DNA of 64,000 nucleotides from Arthrobacter sp. U41 (lineage in GTDB: Bacteria; Actinomycetota; Actinomycetes; Actinomycetales; Micrococcaceae): the NCBI RefSeq assembly GCF_007679325.1, contig NZ_VEGI01000001.1:310001-374000 (forward strand), given 5' to 3'. The notes beneath the pieces are model-generated. The model saw only the letters and a list, made by a program, of their open reading frames with translations, did not search any database and was not told where the DNA came from. The translations under genes and the position numbers were made by a program. Shown piece by piece: positions 28,579-38,314 of this stretch (the stretch's first letter is position 1; every line of letters begins with the position of its first letter).

Positions 28579-29964
28579 GTGGCCGAAAGGCAGTTAACGA
28601 ATTCGGGGAAACGGGCGGGAAGCGGGCGCGCAGCACGCCTGATGGACACTTTCAGGACACAACTCTGGCCAGTGCCCGCCCTCGCTGTGGCCGTCTCCGT
28701 GGCGTTGGGCTTCATGCTGCCGGCACTGGACGCCGCCGTGGATGATGAGGTTCCCGACAGCGTCGCGATTCTGCTCTTCAGCGGGGGTCCGGAGGCGGCC
28801 CGGTCCGTGCTGCAGGCGATTTCTGGATCTTTGATCACCGTCACATCCCTGACGTTTTCGCTCACGGTGGTAACGCTGCAACTGGCCAGCAGCCAGTTCT
28901 CGCCCAGGCTGCTGCGCACGTTCACAGCAGACCGTTTCGTCCATGCAACCCTGGCACTGTTCCTGGCAGCCTTCGCCTTCGCCTTGACTGTCCTTCGCAG
29001 TGTGCGGTCCGAAAGCAGCGGGCAAACATCATTTGTCCCCGAAATCTCCGTCACCATCGCCTACGTGCTCGCGATCGCCAGCGTCATGGGTTTGGTGCTC
29101 TTCCTGGCCCATCTCACCCGGGAAATCCGTGTTGAAACAATGATGCGCAGGGTCAGTGCCGAAACCCAGGCAACCATCGACAGGGTCTTTCCTGAGGATC
29201 GCCCCGACGTTGCCACCGGGGAGTTCCCCGGCCAGGACGCAGGAACCCGCATCGTGCGTTCAAAATCTGGATTCCTCACGTCCATCGATGCCGGGGCTCT
29301 CGTGCAGGCCGCCGTGGACAGCGGGGCAGTGATCCGTGTTGACCGCGAACCCGGCAGCTCACTTGTCCACGGTGTCCCCTTCGCCACCGCGTGGCCGGTT
29401 GGTATTCAATCCCCTATCACCGGCGAAGCGTGGGACAAGCTGGAAGCGGCCGCCAACGCTGCCGTCCTCACAGGGACTGAACGAACCAATGTCCAGGACG
29501 TCGGCTTCGGGTTCCGCCAACTCGTGGACGTCGCGGCCCGTGCCCTGTCGCCGGGAATCAACGATCCGACAACCGCTGTGCATGTCCTGGGGCACCTGTC
29601 CGCCCTGTTGTGCCAACTGGCTCACCGCCGTCCGGGCCCGATTCAGCTCACCGATGACGAGGGCGTAGTCCGTGTCATCCTGGCCATGCCTTCGTTCGGG
29701 GATCTGCTGGAGCTGGTCATGGCCCAGCCACGGCTGTACGGAAAGGCGGACCCGGCCGTGGCAGAGCGGCTACTCGAACTACTTCAGGACCTGTCCTGGT
29801 GCGACAGCGATGGCCGGTACCGGAAAGAGATCCTGGATCAGGTGAACCGGATGCGCGAGGCGGTCAGCGCCGGAACCTACCCGCCGGCGGATCGCCAGCG
29901 CCTGCTGGCTCTCGCCCGAAGGCTGGACGGGAAGCCGCAGGAGGCCGGGCCGCCGCCACGCTGA
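28579..29964 (+). CDS. DUF2254 family membrane protein
   Basis: Predicted inner-membrane protein of unknown function. 461 residues: four hydrophobic segments in the first 185 (around WPVPALAVAVSVALGFML, GSLITVTSLTFSLTVVTL, ATLALFLAAFAFALTVL, IAYVLAIASVMGLVLFL), then a large soluble C-terminal part. Family-typical motifs include LQLASSQFSPRLLRTF and RALSPGINDPTTAV. GTG 28579 is chosen because AGGAGG and AGGA lie upstream; an in-frame GTG at 28531 is unsupported. It is a lone gene, convergent with degV 33 bp away. Confidence 0.9.
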   Translation: MAERQLTNSGKRAGSGRAARLMDTFRTQLWPVPALAVAVSVALGFMLPALDAAVDDEVPDSVAILLFSGGPEAARSVLQAISGSLITVTSLTFSLTVVTLQLASSQFSPRLLRTFTADRFVHATLALFLAAFAFALTVLRSVRSESSGQTSFVPEISVTIAYVLAIASVMGLVLFLAHLTREIRVETMMRRVSAETQATIDRVFPEDRPDVATGEFPGQDAGTRIVRSKSGFLTSIDAGALVQAAVDSGAVIRVDREPGSSLVHGVPFATAWPVGIQSPITGEAWDKLEAAANAAVLTGTERTNVQDVGFGFRQLVDVAARALSPGINDPTTAVHVLGHLSALLCQLAHRRPGPIQLTDDEGVVRVILAMPSFGDLLELVMAQPRLYGKADPAVAERLLELLQDLSWCDSDGRYRKEILDQVNRMREAVSAGTYPPADRQRLLALARRLDGKPQEAGPPPR

Positions 29965-29997
29965 CGCCGGTCCGGTCTTCAGAATCCGGCGGCAGGA

Positions 29998-31023
29998 TCA
30001 GGAAATGCCACGTGTGACGGGATCTGGCGGGCCGGCGGGGGCGCTGTCCTCCCCCACAATCACCGCCAGGACGCCGAGGCCGGCGTGGGCCGCCAGCACG
30101 GCCGGGAGCGCGCTGATCTGGACGTGAGCGCAGCCGGGGACGGCGTCGGCCAGCTGTGCCGCGAGCTGTTCGGCCTCGGCCGGGTTGCCGAAATGGTGGA
30201 CGGCGAGTCTGGCCCGCCCCTCGGGCCGGGCGGCGGCGTCGGCCACCACGATCTCCTTGAGCCGGGCGACCGCCTTCGCCGCCGACCTCACCTTCTCGAG
30301 CGGGACCACTTTGCCGTCTTCCACCGCGAGGATGGGTTTGATGGAGAGCATGGTCCCCCAGAGCGAAGCGGCGGCGCCGATCCGTCCACCCCGCCGCAGC
30401 TGCTCGAGGCTCGGCACATAGAAGTAGACCTTGGTCCGGGCCAGCCGTTGCTCAGTGAGATCCCGCACTTCCGCCGCGGTCCTGCCCTCCGCCGCGGCCG
30501 ACACGGCAGCCTGCACGCCCATCCCCTGCGCCATGCCGACAGTGCGCGAGTCCAGGACTTCCACCGGGAAATCCACCCGCGCGGCCGCGAGGCGGGCCGA
30601 ATCCGCGGTTCCGGACAGTTCCCCGGATATATGGACCGACACGACGGACTCATACCCTTGCCGCCGGGCCGCGCGGTAGGCCTGTTCGAATTGTCCGGGC
30701 GACGGGCGCGATGTTTTGACGGGTTCTCCGCTCGCCAGGGCCACGGCGATGGTGTCGGCGATGTCATCTTCGCCCTCGCCGTAGATGTCAGTTCCCACCA
30801 TGACGGGCATCGGGACAACTGTCAGGCGCCCGTCGACGGCCAGCCCGCGCACCCAGTCAGCTGGGAGTGCTGCGGCCGAGTCCGTGACCACGGCCGTCCG
30901 TATGATGGTGGCGGGCACTGCTTCAGGGGCCGCTCCGCGGCCCACTGCCGGCCGTGTGGCCTGGCGGAACCCGCTGAGGCGCTCCTTCAGCCACGGCCAC
31001 CCTGCGGGGTCGCGATGGGGCAC
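29998..31023 (-). CDS. DegV family fatty acid-binding protein
   Basis: DegV proteins bind a fatty acid, and in some bacteria act with fatty acid kinase (FakB role). 341 residues: a Pro/Arg-rich N-terminus of about 45, then AVVTDSAAALPADWV and the second-lobe DSRTVGMAQGMGVQAA, typical of the fold. GTG 31023 follows a strong AGGAGGT. It lies downstream of leuS, separated by a 16-bp hairpin. No fatty acid kinase gene is nearby. Confidence 0.88.
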   Translation of the reverse strand: MPHRDPAGWPWLKERLSGFRQATRPAVGRGAAPEAVPATIIRTAVVTDSAAALPADWVRGLAVDGRLTVVPMPVMVGTDIYGEGEDDIADTIAVALASGEPVKTSRPSPGQFEQAYRAARRQGYESVVSVHISGELSGTADSARLAAARVDFPVEVLDSRTVGMAQGMGVQAAVSAAAEGRTAAEVRDLTEQRLARTKVYFYVPSLEQLRRGGRIGAAASLWGTMLSIKPILAVEDGKVVPLEKVRSAAKAVARLKEIVVADAAARPEGRARLAVHHFGNPAEAEQLAAQLADAVPGCAHVQISALPAVLAAHAGLGVLAVIVGEDSAPAGPPDPVTRGIS

Positions 31024-31068
31024 GAAGCACCTCCTGCTGTCTGCGTTTGCTGTCAGGGCACGCGCTGG

Positions 31069-31102
31069 TGGCCGGCCGCCGGTTGGAACCGGCGGCCGGC
31101 CA
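31069..31102 (-). terminator. Hairpin between leuS and degV
   Basis: Perfect 16-bp stem TGGCCGGCCGCCGGTT (31069-31084) with AACCGGCGGCCGGCCA (31087-31102). It is 17 bp past the leuS stop. The T-rich stretch (GTGTTTTG) is on the plus-strand side, so efficiency for leuS is uncertain. Confidence 0.65.
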
Positions 31103-31119
31103 GTGTTTTGCCTGCCCGG

Positions 31120-33645
31120 CTAGGCCGGAACGATGTTGACCAGTTTAGGTGCCCGGACGATCACCGTGCGGATCCCCCGGCCGTCGAGGGCGCGCTGGAC
31201 GTTGTCAGAGGCCAGGGCCAGTTCGCGCAGTTCGTCCTCGCCGATCTCCGGCGAGACTTCCAGGCGGTCCCGCACCTTGCCCTGGACCTGGACGACGGCG
31301 GTGACCGTGTCCTGCACCAGGAGGGCCTCGTCGTGCGTCGGCCAGCCTGCGTTGGCCACGGAGGCGGGGTGTCCCAGCACGTTCCAGAGGTCCTCAGCCG
31401 TGTACGGCGCGAAGAGGCTCAGGATGACCGCAACGGTTTCGACGGCTTCGCGGACGGCCGGGTCCGCGCCGCCGCTGGCTGCGTCAATCGTCTTACGCGT
31501 CGAGTTGACCAGTTCCATGAGCTTGGCCACCACCACGTTGAACTTGTTGTGGTCCAGCAGCGCTTCCGCGTCGGCGATGGTGCGGTGGGTGACTGTGCGC
31601 AGGGCACGGTCGCCGGTAGCGAAGTCGACGCCGGGCGCGCTCGTGACGTCCCGGCCCAGGCGCCAGGCGCGGGCCAGGAACTTCGCGGAGCCCGACGGCG
31701 ATACGTCGGCCCAGTCGACGTCGTCCTCCGGCGGGGAGGCGAAGATCATGGTGAGGCGCACGGCGTCGACGCCGAACTTGTCCAGCTGCTCGCCGAGGTC
31801 GACGCCGTTGCCCAGGGACTTGCTCATGGCCTTGCCGCCGTTGAGCACCTGGCCCTGGTTCAGCAGCGCACTGAAGGGCTCGTCGGCGTCGATCATGCCG
31901 AGGTCGTGGATGACCTTGGTGAAGAACCGTGCGTAGAGCAGGTGCAGGATCGCGTGCTCCACGCCGCCGACGTACTGGCCCACCGGCATCCAGTCGTTGA
32001 TCTTCTCCGGATCAAACGGGCCGTCGGTGAACTCCGGCGAGACGAAGCGCAGGAAGTACCAGGAGGAATCCACGAACGTGTCCATGGTGTCCGTGTCCCG
32101 CTTGGCCGGGCCGTGGCATTCGGGGCACTTGACGTTGACCCAGCTTTCGACGGCGGCCAGCGGCGACGTGCCCTTCGGGGACAGGTCCTCGCCGCGGAGA
32201 TCCGCCGGCAGGGTGACGGGCAGCTGCTCGTCCGGGACCGGGACTTCGCCGCAGGCGGGGCAGTGGATGATCGGGATCGGGGTGCCCCAGAAGCGCTGCC
32301 GGCTGAGCAGCCAGTCGCGCAGGCGGAAGTTCACGAATTTCTCGCCCGTGCCCTGCTGCCGCAGGATCTCGATGGCAGCCGGGATGGCGTCGGCCTTGGG
32401 CAGTCCGTCCAGGGCGCCGGAGTTGATCAGGGTGCCCTCGCCCGAGGTCGCGGTGCCGCTGACCGCGGGGTCTTCCTCGCCGGTGTCCAGCACGGCGCGG
32501 ACCGGCAGGTCGAAGGTGCGGGCGAAGTCGAGGTCGCGCTGGTCGTGTGCCGGGACGGCCATGATGGCGCCGGTGCCGTAGTCGGCCAGGACGTAGTCGG
32601 CGGCCCAGACGGGCAGCTTCTCGCCGTTGAGCGGGTTGATGGCGTAGCGGCCCGTGAAGACGCCGGTTTTTTCCCGCTCGGTGGACTGGCGTTCGATTTC
32701 GCTGAGCGCCTTGACCTGTTCGCGGTACGCGTCGAGGGCGGCGGAGTGTTCTTCGGTGACCAGTTCGACGGCGAGCGGTGCATCCGCGGCGACGACGAAG
32801 AACGTGGCGCCGTACAGGGTGTCCGGGCGGGTGGTGAACACCGTGACGTCCTTGGCGGGCTGGCCGCCGTCGGCCTCGATCACGAAGTTGACGTGCGCGC
32901 CTTCGGAGCGTCCGATCCAGTTCTTCTGCATCGCCAGGACGCGCTCGGGCCAGTGGCCGCGCAGTTCGTCCATGTCATCGAGCAGCCGGTCGGCGTAGTC
33001 GGTGATCTTGAAGTACCACTGGTTCAGCGACTTCTTGGTGACGGCGGTGCCGCAGCGCTCACAGGCACCGTTGACCACCTGTTCGTTGGCCAGTACGGTC
33101 TGGTCTTTCGGGCACCAGTTGACCGGGGAGTTCTTGCGGTAGGCCAGTCCGCGCTCGTAGAAGCGCTTGAAGAGCCACTGCGTCCAGCGGTAGTACTCCG
33201 GATCGGAGGTGTGGATCCGGCGGGACCAGTCAGCAGAGATGGCGTAGCGCTTGAACGAGGCCGCCTGGGTGTCGATGTTGGCGTAGGTCCACTCGCTGGG
33301 GTGCGCGTTGCGCTTGATGGCCGCGTTCTCAGCGGGCAGCCCGAAGGAATCCCAGCCGATCGGGTGCAGCACGTCGTAGCCCTGCTGGCGCAGGTAGCGT
33401 GCGACGACGTCGCCCATCGCGAACGCTTCGGCGTGGCCCATGTGGAGATCACCGGAGGGGTACGGGAACATGTCCAGCACGTACCGCCGTTCCTTCGACC
33501 CGTCATCGACGGGCGTGAAAACCTTGAGGTCTTCCCAGACCTGCGGCCACTTGGCTTCCATCGCCGCAAAGCTGTAGGCACCTTCCTCGGGTGCTTCCGC
33601 TGCGGCTCCTGCTGTTCCGGTCTCTGTCTCCGGCTGAACGCTCAC
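31120..33645 (-). CDS. leuS: Leucyl-tRNA synthetase
   Basis: Class I synthetase charging tRNA-Leu. 841 residues with the HIGH-type motif in [15 protein letters not shown], zinc and CP1 editing domains, and the KMSKS motif in [16 protein letters not shown] 33645 ([10 protein letters not shown]) is preferred: GAGG lies six bases upstream; a TTG at 33669 is in frame without such a site. The 5' leader (33646-33870) holds a leucine leader peptide and an intrinsic terminator, so expression should rise when charged tRNA-Leu falls. Confidence 0.98.
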   Translation of the reverse strand: MSVQPETETGTAGAAAEAPEEGAYSFAAMEAKWPQVWEDLKVFTPVDDGSKERRYVLDMFPYPSGDLHMGHAEAFAMGDVVARYLRQQGYDVLHPIGWDSFGLPAENAAIKRNAHPSEWTYANIDTQAASFKRYAISADWSRRIHTSDPEYYRWTQWLFKRFYERGLAYRKNSPVNWCPKDQTVLANEQVVNGACERCGTAVTKKSLNQWYFKITDYADRLLDDMDELRGHWPERVLAMQKNWIGRSEGAHVNFVIEADGGQPAKDVTVFTTRPDTLYGATFFVVAADAPLAVELVTEEHSAALDAYREQVKALSEIERQSTEREKTGVFTGRYAINPLNGEKLPVWAADYVLADYGTGAIMAVPAHDQRDLDFARTFDLPVRAVLDTGEEDPAVSGTATSGEGTLINSGALDGLPKADAIPAAIEILRQQGTGEKFVNFRLRDWLLSRQRFWGTPIPIIHCPACGEVPVPDEQLPVTLPADLRGEDLSPKGTSPLAAVESWVNVKCPECHGPAKRDTDTMDTFVDSSWYFLRFVSPEFTDGPFDPEKINDWMPVGQYVGGVEHAILHLLYARFFTKVIHDLGMIDADEPFSALLNQGQVLNGGKAMSKSLGNGVDLGEQLDKFGVDAVRLTMIFASPPEDDVDWADVSPSGSAKFLARAWRLGRDVTSAPGVDFATGDRALRTVTHRTIADAEALLDHNKFNVVVAKLMELVNSTRKTIDAASGGADPAVREAVETVAVILSLFAPYTAEDLWNVLGHPASVANAGWPTHDEALLVQDTVTAVVQVQGKVRDRLEVSPEIGEDELRELALASDNVQRALDGRGIRTVIVRAPKLVNIVPA

Positions 33646-33771
33646 TGCTGGCCTCTTCTGTTCTGTCAAGCCTTATGTACCGTCAAGTCTTGTGCCGATA
33701 AATCTCCCGGGCCAAGGCTAGTGTCCGGCCTTGCCCGCTCCCCTGCCGTCCGCCCAACGGGTCCAGACACA

Positions 33772-33797
33772 CAAAAGCCCCTCGACACGGAGGGGCT
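33772..33797 (-). terminator. Attenuator terminator upstream of leuS
   Basis: On the minus strand AGCCCCTC (33797-33790), six bases, GAGGGGCT (33783-33776), then TTTTGTGTG. It lies 40 bp after the leader-peptide stop and about 125 bp before leuS, the standard place for an attenuator. Upstream, GCCGC (just after the leader stop) can pair with GCGGC right before this stem, a candidate competing hairpin. Confidence 0.8.
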
Positions 33798-33837
33798 GCC
33801 GCACGACAATCCGAGTTCTAGTCGGGATGCCGGGCGG

Positions 33838-33864
33838 CTAGCTAAGCAGGAGGATCGCACGCAT
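33838..33864 (-). CDS. leuS leader peptide MRAILLLS
   Basis: ATG CGT GCG ATC CTC CTG CTT AGC TAG: eight residues, three of them consecutive leucines coded by three different codons. A -10-like TAAAGT (minus strand of 33876-33871) ends six bases before the ATG, so the transcript would begin at the ATG. With the downstream terminator this has the full layout of a classical leucine attenuator. Comparative studies of Actinobacteria have, as I recall, predicted attenuators before leuS in Streptomyces. It shares the fMet-Arg-Ala-x-Leu-Leu-Leu start with the leuA leader here. Confidence 0.75.
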   Translation of the reverse strand: MRAILLLS

Positions 33865-33870
33865 AGGACT

Positions 33871-33876
33871 ACTTTA
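33871..33876 (-). promoter_or_regulatory. Candidate -10 for the leuS transcript
   Basis: TAAAGT on the minus strand, six bases from the leader ATG. The -35 region (around 33894-33899, CCTGTC) is a poor match, which is common in actinobacteria. Confidence 0.45.
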
Positions 33877-33937
33877 GCGCACCGACCACTGACGACAGGT
33901 AAGTCGGCACGAGCGGCTGAATCGGGGCCGCAACTGA

Positions 33938-34006
33938 GAGGGAGGCCGCACCCCGCCAGGGTGTGGTGGGCACCGCGAAGCGGGCAGGGCGGGTGCGGCC
34001 TCCCTC
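33938..34006 (-). terminator. Large inverted repeat after glpK
   Basis: Perfect 16-bp arms GAGGGAGGCCGCACCC (33938-33953) and GGGTGCGGCCTCCCTC (33991-34006) around a 37-bp GC-rich loop that can itself fold. It starts 15 bp after the glpK stop and separates the glycerol operon from the leuS leader. Confidence 0.75.
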
Positions 34007-34021
34007 GACAGAGGCTGGGAC

Positions 34022-35536
34022 CTACTTCACGTCCTCGTCGACCCAGTCCATGGACTTGGTGACGGCCTTCTTCCACAGGCGCATCTGGCGTTCGCGCTCG
34101 GCCTGGTCCATGGTCGGTTCCCAGCGCTTGTCCTCGGCCCAGTTGGCCGAACATTCGCCCAGGTCCTTCCAGAAGCCGACGGCCAGGCCGGCGGCGTAGG
34201 CGGCACCCAGTGCGGTGGTCTCCACCACCTTGGGCCGGATCACCGGAACACCGAGGATGTCCGCCTGGAACTGCATCAGCGCGTCGTTGGCCACCATACC
34301 GCCGTCGACCTTCAGCTCGGTCAGGGGCACCCCTGAGTCCGCGTTGACGGCGTCGAGCACCTCGCGGGTCTGGAAGGCGGTGGCCTCCAGCGCCGCGCGG
34401 GCGATGTGGTTCTTGTTCACGAAGCGGGTCAGGCCGACGATCGCGCCGCGGGCGTCGGAACGCCAGTAGGGAGCGAACAGGCCGGAGAACGCGGGAACAA
34501 TGTACACGCCGCCGTTGTCCTCGACCGAGGCCGCCAGCGTCTCCACTTCGGGGGCGCTGCTGATCATGCCGAGGTTGTCACGCAGCCACTGCACGAGCGA
34601 ACCCGTGACGGCGATGGCGCCTTCCAAGGCATAGTGCGGAGCGGCGTCGCCGAGCTTGTAGCCGACAGTCGTCAGCAGCCCGTTCTTGGAGTGGACGATT
34701 TCCTCGCCGGTGTTGAAGATGAGGAAGCAGCCCGTGCCGTAGGTGTTCTTGGCTTCGCCCGGCTCGAACGCGGCCTGGCCGAACGTCGCCGCCTGCTGGT
34801 CGCCCAGGATGCCTGCGACCGGAACCTCACGCAGCAGCTGGGACGTGTGGACCGTGCCGTAGACCTCGGAGGAGGACTTGATGGCCGGCATCATGGAGGC
34901 CGGAACACCAAAGGCGTCCATGATCTCCTGGTCCCAGGAGAGCGTTTCGAGGTCCATGAACATGGTCCTCGAGGCGTTGGTGACATCCGTGACGTGGACG
35001 CCGCCGTCTGTCCCGCCGGTCAGGTTCCACAGCACCCAGCAGTCGGTGTTGCCGAACACCAGGTCCCCGGCCTCGGCCTTGGCGCGGGCGCCTTCGACGT
35101 TGTCCAGGATCCACTTGATCTTGGTTCCGGAGAAGTAGGTGGCCAGCGGCAGGCCGACCTTCTGCTTGAAGCGCTCCGGTCCCCCGTCCTTGGCCAGCTC
35201 GTCCACGATCGGCTGGGTGCGGGTGTCCTGCCAGACGATCGCGTTGTAGATGGGCTTACCGGTGGTCTTGTCCCAGACCACCGCGGTTTCGCGCTGGTTG
35301 GTGATGCCGACCGCCGCGATGTCGTGCCGGGTCAGGTTCGCCTTCGACAGGGCGGCGGCGATGACCTCGCGGGTGTTGTTCCAGATCTCAGCGGGATCGT
35401 GTTCCACCCAGCCGGCCTGCGGGAAGATCTGCTCGTGCTCCATCTGGCCCGTGGAAACGATGCTGCCGCTGTGGTCGAACACGATGGCTCGCGTGCTGGT
35501 GGTGCCCTGGTCGATAGCGATTACGTACTGGTTCAT
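34022..35536 (-). CDS. glpK: Glycerol kinase
   Basis: Phosphorylates glycerol to sn-glycerol-3-phosphate with ATP. 504 residues, FGGY family: N-terminal [15 protein letters not shown] phosphate-binding loop, the [13 protein letters not shown] region and the C-terminal [21 protein letters not shown] 35536 follows AAGGA. Third gene of glpD-glpF-glpK; it traps glycerol imported by GlpF and feeds GlpD. Confidence 0.98.
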   Translation of the reverse strand: MNQYVIAIDQGTTSTRAIVFDHSGSIVSTGQMEHEQIFPQAGWVEHDPAEIWNNTREVIAAALSKANLTRHDIAAVGITNQRETAVVWDKTTGKPIYNAIVWQDTRTQPIVDELAKDGGPERFKQKVGLPLATYFSGTKIKWILDNVEGARAKAEAGDLVFGNTDCWVLWNLTGGTDGGVHVTDVTNASRTMFMDLETLSWDQEIMDAFGVPASMMPAIKSSSEVYGTVHTSQLLREVPVAGILGDQQAATFGQAAFEPGEAKNTYGTGCFLIFNTGEEIVHSKNGLLTTVGYKLGDAAPHYALEGAIAVTGSLVQWLRDNLGMISSAPEVETLAASVEDNGGVYIVPAFSGLFAPYWRSDARGAIVGLTRFVNKNHIARAALEATAFQTREVLDAVNADSGVPLTELKVDGGMVANDALMQFQADILGVPVIRPKVVETTALGAAYAAGLAVGFWKDLGECSANWAEDKRWEPTMDQAERERQMRLWKKAVTKSMDWVDEDVK

Positions 35537-35587
35537 GTTGACGTCCTTGTCTTGGGCTGGCTGTTGAATGAGTGCGTAGAGAGTGGG

Positions 35588-36337
35588 CTAGGCCGCTGCG
35601 GTGGCGATGATCGGCACAACTGCCGCCACTAGACCGGCAAGGCCGCCGCCGACCAACGGTCCGACGACGGGAATCCAGGAGTAGCCCCAGTCCGAGGAAC
35701 CCTTGCCCTTCATGGGCAGCAGGGCGTGGGCAATGCGCGGGCCGAGGTCACGGGCCGGGTTGATGGCGTAGCCGGTGGGACCACCGAGGGAGACGCCGAT
35801 ACCAACAACGAGCAGTGCGACGGCGAGCGGGCCAAGCCCAGAAGGTGTCCCGCCGAAGGTCAGGATGACGAAGACGAGGACAAAGGTGCCGATGATCTCC
35901 GTAATCAGGTTCCACGGGGTGGAGCGGATGGCCGGACCGGTGGAGAAGACCGCCAGCTGGCTGGCGGGTTCCGGTTCGGCGTCGAAGTGCTGCTTGTAGG
36001 CCAGGTACATCACCACGGCACCGAGGAAGGCACCCAGCAGTTCACCGCCGAAGTAGGTGAGGGTGGAGACGGCGTCGACGGGGACGCCGGGGGCGTATTC
36101 GGTCTTGCCGTTGAGCAGCAGGCCGAAGGTGACGGCGGGATTCAGGTGGGCCCCGGACATCGCGGCGACGTAGACGCCGGAGAAGACGGCGATGCCCCAT
36201 CCCCAGGTGACCATCAGGAACCCGCCGTTGTTGCCCTTGGTGCCTTTGAGCGCAACGTTTGCCACAACGCCGCAACCCAGCAGGGTCAGCATTGCGGTAC
36301 CGAATACTTCGGACAGGAAAACTATTCCAAGAGACAT
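35588..36337 (-). CDS. glpF: Glycerol facilitator (MIP/aquaglyceroporin family)
   Basis: Passive channel for glycerol entry. 249 residues, six membrane helices and the two half-helix NPA boxes, HLNPAVTFG (about residue 67) and AINPARDLG (about 197); Asp after the second NPA-Arg is the glycerol-channel signature. ATG 36337 follows GAGGAG. It lies 51 bp before glpK, in the same operon. Confidence 0.95.
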   Translation of the reverse strand: MSLGIVFLSEVFGTAMLTLLGCGVVANVALKGTKGNNGGFLMVTWGWGIAVFSGVYVAAMSGAHLNPAVTFGLLLNGKTEYAPGVPVDAVSTLTYFGGELLGAFLGAVVMYLAYKQHFDAEPEPASQLAVFSTGPAIRSTPWNLITEIIGTFVLVFVILTFGGTPSGLGPLAVALLVVGIGVSLGGPTGYAINPARDLGPRIAHALLPMKGKGSSDWGYSWIPVVGPLVGGGLAGLVAAVVPIIATAAA

Positions 36338-36363
36338 CTTTGACTCCTCTATTTTCTGTTGTC

Positions 36364-36387
36364 AGCCCCTCGCGAGTTTGAGGGGCT
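36364..36387 (-). terminator. Hairpin between glpD and glpF
   Basis: AGCCCCTC (36364-36371), eight bases, GAGGGGCT (36380-36387), identical in both arms to the leuS attenuator stem. A second inverted repeat (GGCGCC/GGCGCC, about 36397-36413) lies next to it. There is no U-tract; it probably tunes read-through or protects mRNA ends rather than ending transcription. Confidence 0.45.
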
Positions 36388-36496
36388 GTTGGGCCGGCGC
36401 CGTGTTGGCGCCGCCGGCCGGCAACTGCGCCGGTTCCCCCAGAGGAACCACGCAGTCCTTGCGGCCGGACGTCCCCCGTCCGGCCGCCGAGGTCTA

Positions 36497-38275
36497 TCAG
36501 GAGACCAGGCTGTGGACCTGGACGCCGTGGAATCGCTTGAGCACCTCCTGAGCGTGGGTGATCTCGGAAGTCCGCTTTGCCGCGTCCCAGCCCAGCGGAC
36601 CGGCCAGGATCTCGGCAACCTCGTTCAGGAGCTCGCCGGTCACCAGTCCCCTGAAGGCGAGGGACGTGCGGCGGATCAGGACGTCGACGAGGTGCCCGAT
36701 CTGCTCGTTCTGTGCCATGAACTCCAGCTCGCGGACGCTCAGTTCCCGGGTCGAGTGCAGGCGCCGGTCCGGGGCGGCGTCGAGGAAGCTGATGACTTCT
36801 CCGGCCCGGGTGCCGTAGCGGGTCAGGAGCCCGGCGGTGCGGTCCGCGTCGCGCCCGGCGCCCATGTGCGCCTTGATCCAGCGCTGCACGCCGTCCTCGC
36901 TGTCCGGGAAGCCGGCGCCCCCGCCGATGGCGAGTTTCGCCGTCGAGACTTTCCGTTCGACGCCGAGTTCGGCGAGGACGTCATTGGTCAGGTGTTCGGC
37001 GAGGGCCCGGAAGGTGGTCCACTTCCCGCCAACCAGGCTGAGCACGGCGGCGCCGCCCAGCCCGGCACCGGCACGGCGCTCGATCCGGTAGTCGCGGCTG
37101 ACGAAGCCCGGCTGGGTGGCGTCGTGTTTGGGCAGCGGGCGGACGCCGGAGAAGGTGTAGACGATCTGCTCCCGGTCCACGGTGATATCCGGGAAGACGT
37201 GTCCGATCAGGTCGAAGAAGTAGTCGATTTCCGATTCGGTGCACACCGCGTCCTCGGCCATGTCGGCGTCGACGTCGGTGGTGCCTACCAGGACCCGGTC
37301 CCCCATCGGATAGATCAGCACGATCCTGCCGTCGGTGTGTTCGAAGAAGATCTCGCGGCCGTTGCAGGCGGCCAGCAGGTCCGGATGGTCCAGCACGATG
37401 TGCGAACCCTTGGTTCCGCCCATAAAGGCCGACGCCGATCCCATCGCCTCGTTGGTCAGGTCGACCCAGGCGCCGGTGGTGTTGACGACGACGTCCGCGG
37501 AGAAGTCGAAAAGTTCTCCGGTGAGCTCGTCGCGGAGTTCCACGGTGCTCCCGGTGCCGCGTCCGCCCGCACCGTTCTTGACGGAGACGAGGGACAGGTA
37601 GTTGCTGGCACGCGCGTCACTGGCGCCCGCAGCGCCGGCCTTCTCGCCGTCCTGCAGCACGTCCAGGGTCAGCCGTTCCGGGTTGTGGACGGAGGCGTCG
37701 AAGTAGGTGGCGGTGTATTTGATGCCGGGGTGCAGGCGCGGCAGTTCGGCCAGGGCACGCTTGCGGCCGCGGAACTGGTGCCGGGGCACGGTGCCGCCGT
37801 CGCGGGAGAAGAAGTCGTAGAGGCTCAGCCCGACTTTGATCAGGAACGCCCCGCGCTCCTTGGGTGCGCCCTGCTGTTTGTGGGTCAGGAAGCGCAGCGG
37901 CGCGGCGAGGATTCCGGAGAAGGTGCTGAAGATGGGGATGGTGGTCTGCAGCGGCTTGACGTAGTGGGGGGCGATGCGCAGCAGCCGGTTGCGTTCGACG
38001 ACCGACTCCTGGACGAGGCGGAACTCACCGTTTTCGAGGTAGCGGATCCCGCCGTGGATCATGTGTGAGGACGCTCCGCTGGCTCCCTGGCAGTAGTCGC
38101 CGCGCTCCACGAGGGCCACATCCACACCCTGCAGGGCCAGGTCCCGGAAGGTGCCCACCCCGTTGATGCCGCCGCCGATGATCAGCACCTGGGCGTGGGG
38201 CCGCGTCCGCAGCTTCTGCACCGATGCTCGCTCGCCGGCCGATGCCTGGTTGCGGGCTGAATCCTTCTGTCCCAA
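36497..38275 (-). CDS. glpD: Glycerol-3-phosphate dehydrogenase (FAD-dependent, aerobic)
   Basis: Membrane-associated flavoenzyme oxidising glycerol-3-phosphate to dihydroxyacetone phosphate, electrons going to quinone. 592 residues: N-terminal FAD motif LIIGGGINGVGTFRD (about 34-48), DAO fold, and a C-terminal DAO_C domain. Start TTG 38275, with AAAGGAG six bases upstream. First gene of the glpDFK operon, divergent from a SorC-type regulator. Confidence 0.97.
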   Translation of the reverse strand: MGQKDSARNQASAGERASVQKLRTRPHAQVLIIGGGINGVGTFRDLALQGVDVALVERGDYCQGASGASSHMIHGGIRYLENGEFRLVQESVVERNRLLRIAPHYVKPLQTTIPIFSTFSGILAAPLRFLTHKQQGAPKERGAFLIKVGLSLYDFFSRDGGTVPRHQFRGRKRALAELPRLHPGIKYTATYFDASVHNPERLTLDVLQDGEKAGAAGASDARASNYLSLVSVKNGAGGRGTGSTVELRDELTGELFDFSADVVVNTTGAWVDLTNEAMGSASAFMGGTKGSHIVLDHPDLLAACNGREIFFEHTDGRIVLIYPMGDRVLVGTTDVDADMAEDAVCTESEIDYFFDLIGHVFPDITVDREQIVYTFSGVRPLPKHDATQPGFVSRDYRIERRAGAGLGGAAVLSLVGGKWTTFRALAEHLTNDVLAELGVERKVSTAKLAIGGGAGFPDSEDGVQRWIKAHMGAGRDADRTAGLLTRYGTRAGEVISFLDAAPDRRLHSTRELSVRELEFMAQNEQIGHLVDVLIRRTSLAFRGLVTGELLNEVAEILAGPLGWDAAKRTSEITHAQEVLKRFHGVQVHSLVS

Positions 38276-38314
38276 GAACTACTCCTTTGGGGTTCGTCCT
38301 GTGCGGCGCGCCCC

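Noticed and set aside
33646..33900. T-box leader before leuS
   Set aside because: No T-box sequence or specifier hairpin is seen; the Leu-codon frame and terminator fit attenuation better.
30085..34062. A 1325-codon open frame opposite degV and leuS
   Set aside because: Same cause: antisense shadow of high-GC coding DNA, crossing two genes and their spacer.
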